Assembly (NCBI GenBank): GCA_951813285.1
Contig: OX638355.1
Coordinates: 2,170,653-2,234,652 of the forward strand
Direction: 5' to 3'
Source: Terriglobia bacterium
GTDB taxonomy: Bacteria; Acidobacteriota; Terriglobia; Versatilivoradales; Versatilivoraceae
DNA: 64,000 nucleotides
Shown: in pieces, positions 52,130 through 61,100 of the stretch
How positions within the stretch are numbered: the first letter of the stretch is position 1
Layout of the letters: every line of letters starts with the position of its first letter
Translations under genes and position numbers: made by a program
Notes under the pieces: model-generated
Database searches by the model: none
Seen by the model: the letters and a program-made list of their open reading frames with translations, nothing else
What the model was told of the DNA's origin: nothing

Positions 52130-55100
52130 TCAGAAATCCAGAACGAAACCGATGCCGAAACGGTAGTGGCCGGAGCGCGCCGGTGCGGCAGACGAGCCGG
52201 CAGACCGGTCTTGGCGGGGGCGGCGGTAGTCGCCGAACAATTCCAGCCGCAGACCATCGGTCACCTCTTCCGCTGACGTTTCCGGCGCACCCAGGACATC
52301 CAGGCGCATGCCGCCTCCCAGGCTGGGGAAGTTCGTATCCTCCAGATGCATCCTTGCAAAAGGCCCCAGGCGCCCGCGCCCACCCCAGGTCTCCAGTCCG
52401 TAACTGAGGGCCGCCTGCGTGCGGTCAGGTCGCCAGTGCATGCCGTCACGTCCATCGATGCGGTTGCGTCCGGCGGACAACATCCGGTTGTTTCTCCACA
52501 GGGCTTCGCCGCCTCCGGAGTTGTTCCCCCACAAGGGAGCCAGGGACAAGCCCCATCCCTTGCCGTCCGCACCCGGGTCCAGGCGGACGGCCAGGCGGGC
52601 GCCCCGCTCCTTGAAAGCGCGGTCCTGGTGAGCGATCAGCCAGTGTCCTCCGGCTTCCACCACCAGCCCCAGACGCCGGTTGGCAAACGAGGCTCCCCCG
52701 GCCAGCTCCGCCCCCAGACCCGTTTCGGCGTCGCCTCCGTCCATCCGGGCGCCCAGTCCCAGGCTGGGCGTCAAGGTGGAGTGGGAGGACAAGGACCAGT
52801 CGGTGCGGCCCTCCAGCATCAGGCGCGTCCGCTGGGTATCGCCGTTAGCCACCCGCAGACCCTCCACGGCTTCCGAGCCGACACTCACGGCGAAGGCGTC
52901 GGCCTTCAGCGCCAGGTCGACGGCTCCCAGCCGCGTCAGTTCGCTGCGTCCGCCCAAGGCCGCCATGCGGATGTCGATGCCCATCTCAACCGATTCGCCC
53001 GCAACTTCCAACTCCGCGGCGCCCCGCCCATAGCCCATCAGACCCCACAGGTCCAGTCCCGGCCGAGGAGACCATTTCACATAGGGATGGGCGCTGGTCA
53101 GGCGAGCCCCCACCTCCAGCTCGTTCTCGCCGTCTCCCCCGTTCGCGTAATCCAGGGCTCCAACGCTGTGAGAGGCGGCCACACCCGTCACCACCTTGGA
53201 TCCCCAGCGACGGTCCGCTCCCAGATAGGCCGCACCCACCCGACCGTCCAATCCCAACGCCGCCTGAGGTTGACCGTAGAAGTCGCTGCGCACCCCCTGG
53301 CCCCACAGCATCCAGTTTCCTCGCTTGGAACCGTCCTGGTCCGGAGCATACTGGAAGGAGCTGCCGGTCATCAGGCTCCGGCCTGAGAAGTGGTTGAAGC
53401 CGCTTCCACTCGGCGTCGCCAACTGAAGAGAACCACCTCCAATCCCTCCCCCACCGCTGCCGCCCGTCAAGCCGCTGCCATGGGAGAAGACGGTCCGGGT
53501 GTCTCTCCGACGTCCGGCCATGTCCCACTGCCCGGGCACAGGCCGGCCCGCCACCGGCGTTCCGATCACGAATTCAGATCGGAATGATTCCCTGTTCTGC
53601 GAACTCAACAGACTCTGCAACCACTCGGCCACCCGGCTTCGGCCCTTACCCTCCGATGAGGCATTGAAGTCGAGCCGCTGTCCGCTGAAGCTGGCGACGG
53701 ACTCCCGCGACGAGACCTCGAAACGCTCTCCGATCGCGTCCACTGCCTGGCTGGCTACGGTCCGGCCGAAGGCCGCCAGCGACAACTCCAGCAAGCGGTT
53801 GCGCCGCTCTTGAACGGTCTCGACCCTCACTCCAAAGGACTGCTCTGCGCTCAAGCCCTCGGGGTCTCGCGCCGTTACCGTGACACGGGTGGAGGCCACG
53901 GCCATCGGGGTAAGCACCACCTCGCTGTCCGACAGGTTGACCTCCACCGTGCTGCTTCCATCCAATGCCCGGGCCTCGTAGCTCAGCGGGTCTCCGTCCG
54001 GATCGGTGAAGTAGCTCGGCAAATCCACCCTCCCGTCCTTGCCCAACATCAGCACCTGGTCCGGAATGGGCTCCGATTCCGGCCCGGCGTTGACCCCCGT
54101 GACCGTGATCGTCGCCGTCGCCTCATTGCTCAGGGCGCCGTGGCTGTCCTTTACCCGGTAGGTAAAGCGGTCCTCGTGAGAGGTTCTGCTGCCGTCATGC
54201 GCAAAGCTGAAGGTTCCGTCCCTGTTCAGCGTCAAGTGGCCGTGGTCGGGGGGGGTGACCAGTTCCACCGACAACTGGTCTATCCTGTCCTCCAGATCGC
54301 TGTCGTTGGCCAACACGCTGGATTCCAGGAAGAGGTGGGACAGTGGCGACCGCGACGGGTCCCAATCGTTGTTGGTGTCGTCAGAAGGATCTCCCGTCCA
54401 GCCGGCTGAATAGACACCGCGGTTCACGGGGTAGGAGGACTTGTACCCGTTCGACACCAACGAGGTCGACCCGCCTCGCGCAACTATAATGTTGTCGCCG
54501 ACCGCGACGGGAGCACTGTTGTCCTCGGTGTCGCGCTCACCGTTATTCCCGCCGCCCCCGTCGTCGTTGTTGATGGTTCCCGTGGCCGTGTCGGTCGCCG
54601 ACACCGCCGCACCGATCTTTGAGACGCTCAAACTGACGGTGAAGGTCTCGTCGGCTTCCACCACCGGGTCCTCGGTGGTGGCGACCGTGAAGCTCCGGGT
54701 CTCCCCCGCCGTGCCGGCGAACGTAAGCGCCGTGGTGTTCTCGGTGTAGTCGGTGTCCTTGGTGGCCGTCACGTCGGTGAAGCCGGGAGTCACCGTCAAT
54801 CCGCCCGACACCGCCTTGTCCAGCGTCACCGTGAAGGTGATCGCGTCGCCCTCATTGGCCGAGGCGTCGGCGATGGTCACGGCCGCGCTTCCGTCGTCGT
54901 TGGTGATGGTCCCGGTGGCCGTGTCGGTCGCCGTCACCGGCGCCGTTGTTCCGGAGACGCTCAGGCTCACGGTGAACGTTTCGTCCGTCTCGACGTCCGT
55001 GTCGTGGGTGGTCGCTACCGTGAAGCTCTGCGTTTCTCCCGCAGTGCCGGTGAAGGTGATCGCGGTCGTGTTCTCGGTGTAGTCGGTGCCTGACGTTGCA

Positions 55101-58100
55101 GTCACGTCGGTGAAGCCGGGCGTCACCGTCAGTCCGCCGGCTACCGCTTGGTCCAGCGTCACGGTGAAGCTGAGCGAATCGCCTTCGTTGGCGGAGGCGT
55201 CGGCAATGGCCACCGCCGCGCTGTCGTCGTCGGTGATTGTCCCCGTCGCCCTGCCGGTCGCCGTCACCGGCGCCGCTGTTCCGGAGACGCTCAGGCTCAC
55301 GGTAAACGTCTCGTCCGTCTCGACGTCCGTGTCCTGGGTGGTGGCCACCGTGAAGCTCTGCTGCTCCCCGGCGGTCCCGGTGAAGCTGAGCGGCACGGTG
55401 TTCTCTGTATAGTCCGTGCCCGACGTTGCAGTCACGTCGGTGAAGCTCGGCGTCACCGTCAGCCCGCCCGATACCTCCTGGTTCAGTGTCACCGTGAAGG
55501 TCAGATCCTCACCCTCTGCTGCGCTGGCGTCCGCTATGGTCACCGCGGCGCTGCCGGTCGTGCCCTCGTCGTCGGTGATGGTCCCCGTGGCCGTGTCGGT
55601 CGCCGTCACCGTCACCGAGGTCCCCGACACCGTCAGACCCACCGTGAAGGTCTCGTCGGTTTCCACTACCGTGTCCTCGGTGGTCGCCACCGTGAAGGTC
55701 TGTTGCTCACCAGCCGTGCCGTTGAAGGTCAGCGCGGCCGTGTTCTCCGTGTAGTCGGTTCCCTCGGTGGCCGTCACGTCGGTGAAGCTCGGAGTCACCG
55801 TCAGCCCGCCCGCCACTACCTTGTCCAGCGTTACTGTGAAGGTCAGGGAATCTCCCTCTTCCCCATTCGCATCGGCAACCGTCACCGCCGCGCCGTCGTC
55901 GTCGGTGATGGTGCCGGTGGCCGTATCGGTCGCCGTCACCGTCGCCGTGGTCCCAGAGACCGCCAGGGTCACGGTAAAGGTCTCGGCCGTCTCCACCACC
56001 GCATCCTGGGTGGTGGAGACGGTGAAGGTCTTGGTCTCCCCGGCCGTGCCGGCGAAGGTGAGCGCCGCCGTGTTCTCGGTGTAGTCCGTCCCCTCGGTGG
56101 CCGTCACGTCGGTGAAGCCCGGCGTCACCGTAAAGCCGCCCGAAACCGCTTGGCCCAGCGTCACCGTGAACGGGATCGTGTCCCCCTCGGCGGCCGAGGC
56201 GTCGGCAATCGTCACCGTTGCGCCGTCGTCGTCGGTGATGGTGCCGGTGGCCGTGTCGGTCGCCGTCACCGTCGCCGTCGTTCCGGTGACCGCCAGGCTC
56301 ACCGTGAAGGTCTCGGCGGCTTCCACCACCGCATCCTGGGTGGTGGAGACGGTGAAGCTCTGCGTCTCTCCCGCCGTCCCCGCAAAGCTGAGCGCTGTGG
56401 TGTTCTCCGTGTAATCCGTCCCCTCGGTGGCCGTCACGTCGGTGAAGCTGGGCGTCACCTTCAGGCCCCCAGCCACCGCTTGGCCCAGCGTCACCGTGAA
56501 GCTGATCGAATCCCCCTCACTGGCTGAGGCGTCTGCCACCGTCACCGCCGAATTGTCGTCGTCCGTGATCGTCCCCGTCGCCGTGTCGGTCGCCGTCACC
56601 GTTGCCGAGGTCCCCGACACCGCCAGGCCCACCGTGAAGGTTTCGGCCGCCTCGACGTTCGTGTCCTCGGTGGTGGAGATGGTGAAGGTCTTGGTCTCCC
56701 CGGCCGTGCCGGTGAAGGTGAGCGCGGAGGTGTTCTCCGTGTAGTCCGTCCCCTTGGTGGCCGTCCCGTCGGTGAAGTTCGGCGTCACCTTCAGCCCGCC
56801 CGACACCGCCTTGTCCAGCGTAACCGTGAAGGTGATCGAGTCGCCCTCCTCAGCCGAGGCATCCCCAATGGTCACGGCCGCGCTGTCGTCGTCGGTGATG
56901 GTGCCGGTGGCGGTGTCGGTCGCCGTCACCGTGGCCGTGGTCCCCGACACCGCCAAGCCTACCGTGAAGGTCTCGGTCGGCTCGACGTCGGTGTCGTCGG
57001 TGGTGGCCACGGTGAAGCTCTGTGTCTCGCCCGCGGTGCCGGTGAAGGTGAGCACCGCCGTGTTCTCGGTGTAGTCGGTGCCCTTGGTCGCCGTCCCGTC
57101 AGTGAAGCTCGGCGTCACCGTCAAGCCGCTCGCAACCGCTTGGTCCAACGTCACGGTGAAGGTGATCGAATCGCCTTCGTTGGCGGAGGCGTCGGCCACG
57201 GTCACCGCCGAATTGTCGTCGTTCGTGATCGTCCCCGTCGCCGTGTCGGTCGCCGTCACCGTCACCGAGGTTCCCGACACCGCCAAGCCCACCGTGAAGG
57301 TCTCGTCGGCTTCCACCACCGCATCCTGGGTGGTGGAGACCGTGAAGGTCTCGGTCTCCCCGGCCGTGCCGGTGAAGGTGAGCGCGGCCGTGTTCTCGGT
57401 GTAGTCCGTCCCCTCGGTGGCCGTCACGTCGGTGAAGCTTGGCGTCACCTTCAGCCCGCCCGCCACCGCATTGTCCAGCGTCACCGTGAAGCTGAGTGAA
57501 TCCCCTTCGTTGGCGGAGGCGTCGGCGATGGTCACTGCTGCGCTGTCTTCGTTGGTGATCGTGCCTGTGGCCGTGTCGGTCGCCGTCACCGTCACCGAGG
57601 TTCCCGACACCGCCAGGCCCACCGTGAAGGTCTCATCGATCTCAACCACCGTGTCCTCGGTGGTCGATACCGTGAAGGTCTCGGTCTCCCCGGCGGTGCC
57701 GGTGAAGGTGAGCGCGGCCGTGTTCTCGGTATAGTCCGTTCCCTCCGTCGCGGTCCCATCAGTGAAGCTGGGCGTCACCTTGAGGCCGCCCGACACCGCC
57801 TTGTCCAATGTCACCGTAAAGGTGAGCGCATCGCCCTCATTGGCGGAGGCGTCGGCCACCGTAACCGCCGCGCTGTCGTCGTCGGAGATGGTGCCGGTCG
57901 CCGTGTCGGTCGCCGTCACCGTCGCTGAGGTCCCCGACACCGTCAGCCCCACGGTGAAGGTCTCGGCGGCTTCCGCCACTGTGTCCTCAGTCGTGTCCAC
58001 GGTGAAGCTCTTGGTCTCTCCCGCGGTGCCGGTGAAGGTCAGCGCGGACGTGTTCTCGGTGTAGTCGGTGCCCTCCGTGGCAGTGCCGTCGGTGAAGCTC

Positions 58101-61100
58101 GGCGTCACCTTCAGCCCGCCCGATACCGCCTTGTCCAATGTCACCGTGAAGGTGAGCGCGTCGCCCTCATTGGTCGAGGCATCGGCCACCGTAACCGTTG
58201 AGCTGTCGTCATCGGTGATGGTGCCGGTCGCGGTGTCGGTCGCTCTCACCAACGTCGACGTTCCCGAGACCGACAGGCTCACGGTGAAGGTTTCGCCGGC
58301 CTCCACCACCGCATCCTGGGTCGTGTCCACCGTGAAGCTCTGCTGCTCATTAGTGGTGCCGGTGAAGGTCAGTGCGGACGTGTTCTCGGTGTAGTCGGTG
58401 CCCTCCGTCGCGGTCCCGTCGGTGAAGCCGGGGGTCACCTTCAGCCCGCCCGACACCGCCTTGTCGAGCGTCACCGTAAAGGTGATCGCGTCCCCCTCGG
58501 CAGCCGTGGCATCGGCCACTGTCAGTGCCGAAAGGACGATGCTTTTGGGGTTAAGGTCGTCGGTAATGGTGCCGGTGGCCGTGTCGGTCGCCGTCACCGC
58601 CGCCGTCGTTCCGGAGACCGCCAAGCTCACGGTGAACGTCTCGTCCCCCTCGATGTCGGCATCCTCGGCCGTCGCTACCGTGAAGCTCTGCGTCTCTCCC
58701 ACGGTGCCGGTGAAGGTCAGAGCCGCCGTGTTCTCTGTGTAGTCCGTCCCTTCCGTGGCCGTGCCGTCGGTGAAGCCCGGTGTCACCTTCAGGCCGCCCG
58801 ACACCGGCTTGTCCAGCGTCACCGTGAAGGTCAGGGAATCGCCCTCTTCCTCGCTCGCGTCGGCAATCGTGACTGCCGCGCTGTCGTCGTCGGTGATGGT
58901 GCCCCTCGCCGTGTCGGTCGCCGTCACCGTGGCCGTGGTCCCCGAGACGGTGAGGCCCACCGTGAAGGTCTCGTTCGGCTCGACGTCGGTGTCGTCGGTG
59001 GTGGCCACCGTGAAGCTCTTGGTCTCGCCCGCGGTGCCGGTGAAGGTGAGCGCCGCCGTGTTTTCGGTGTAGTCGGTGCCCTCGGTGGCGGTCCCGTCGG
59101 TGAAGCTGGGCGTCACCTTGAGGCCTCCCGACACCGCCTTGTCCAATGTCACCGTGAAGGTGATCGCATCGCCCTCTTCAGCCGAGGCGTCCCCGACGGT
59201 CACCGCCGCGCTGTCATCGTCGGTGATGCTGCCGGTGGCGGTATCGGTCGCCGTCACCGTGGCCGTGGTCCCCGAGACCGCCAGGCCCACCGTGAAGGTC
59301 TCGTTCGGCTCGACGTCGGTGTCGTCGGTGGTGGCCACCGTGAAGCTCTTGGTCTCGCCCGCCGTGCCGGCGAACGTCAGCGCCGCAGTGTTCTCGGTGT
59401 AGTCGGTGCCCTTGGTGGCAGTCCCGTCGGTGAAGGAAGGCGTCACCGTCAGCCCGCTAGACACCGCCTTGTCCAGCGTCACCGTGAACGTGATCGAGTC
59501 GCCCTCCGCCGCGCTGGCGTCCTTGATGGCCACCGTCGCGCTGTCGTCGTCGTTAATCGTGCCGGTGGCTGGTCCGCCGACCGTCACCGCTGACGGCGCG
59601 TCCGACACCTTCAGGCTCACCGTGAAGGTCTCGTTGGGCTCGACGTCGGTGTCCTGGGTGGTGGCCACCGTGAAGCTCTTGGTCTCGCCCGCCGTGCCGG
59701 CGAACGTCAGCGCCGCAGTGTTCTCGGTGTAGTCGGTGCCCTTGGTGGCAGTCCCGTCGGTGAAGGAAGGCGTTACCGTCAGCCCGTCCTGCACTGCCTG
59801 GTTCAAGGTTACCGCAAAGGTCAGAGACTCCCCTTCCGCGGCTTCTGCGTCCTCTGCGCCCCCCTCTCCGCCCACAATCGTCACCGTGGGGACCGTACCG
59901 CGCCCCGGGTCGCCTCCGTTGGCGTTGAACACCTGCTTGATGGTCCCGGTGGCCGTGTCGGTCGCCGTCACCGCCGCCGAGGTCCCCGAGACGGTGAGGC
60001 CCACCGTAAAGGTCTCGTTGTCCTCCACCACCTCGTCCTCGGTGGTCGCTACAGTGAAGCTCTGCGTTTCGCCCGCGGTGCCGGTGAAGGTCAGCGCCGC
60101 CGTGTTCTCGGTGTAATCGGTGCCCTTGGTGGCCGTCACATCAGTGAAGCTGGGGGTCACCTGGAGGCCCCCGGCCACCGCCTTGTCCAGCGTCACCGTG
60201 AAGGTGATCGAGTCGCCCTCTTTGGCCGAGGCGTCGGCGATGGTCACTGCCGAGCTGTCGTCGTCGGTGATGGTTCCTCTCGCGGTGTCGGTCGACGTCA
60301 CCGTGGCCGTCGTTCCGGAGACCGCCAGGCCCACGGTGAAGGTTTCGGTCGGCTCGACGTCGGTGTCGTCGGTGGTGGCCACCGTGAAGCTCTGCGTCTC
60401 GCCCGCGGCGCCGGTGAAGGTAAGGGCGGCCGTGTTCTCGGTGTAGTCGGTGCCCTCCGTAGCCGTCCCGTCGGTGAAGGAAGGCGTCACCGTCAGGCCG
60501 CCCGAGACCGCCTTGTCCAGCGTCACAGTGAACGTCAGGGAATCGCCTTCCGCCGCGCTCGCGTCCCCGATGGTCACCGCCGCCAGCGCGCCGTCGTCGT
60601 TGGTGATCGTCCCCGTCGCCGTATCGGTCGCCGTCACCGTCCCCGCCGCCCCGGAGACGGCCAGGCCCACCGTGAAGGTCTCGTGGTGCTCCTTGTCGGT
60701 GTCCTCGGTGGTGGCCACGGTGAAGCTCTGCGTCTCTCCCGCCGTGCCGGTGAAGGTGAGCGCAGACGTGTTCTCCGTGTAGTCCGTTCCCTTGGTGGCC
60801 GTCACATCAGTGAAGCTGGGGGTCACCTGGAGGCCCCCCGAGACCGCCTTGTCGAGCGTCACCGTGAAGGTGATCGAGTCGCCCTCCTCAGCCGAGGCAT
60901 CCCCAATGGTCACGGCCGCGCTGTCGTCGTCGGTGATGGTGCCGGTGGCGGTGTCGGTCGCCGTCACCGTGGCCGTGGTCCCCGACACCGCCAAGCCTAC
61001 CGTGAAGGTCTCGGTCGGCTCGACGTCGGTGTCGTCGGTGGTGGCCACGGTGAAGCTCTGCGTCTCGCCCGCGGTGCCGGTGAAGGTGAGCGCCGCCGTG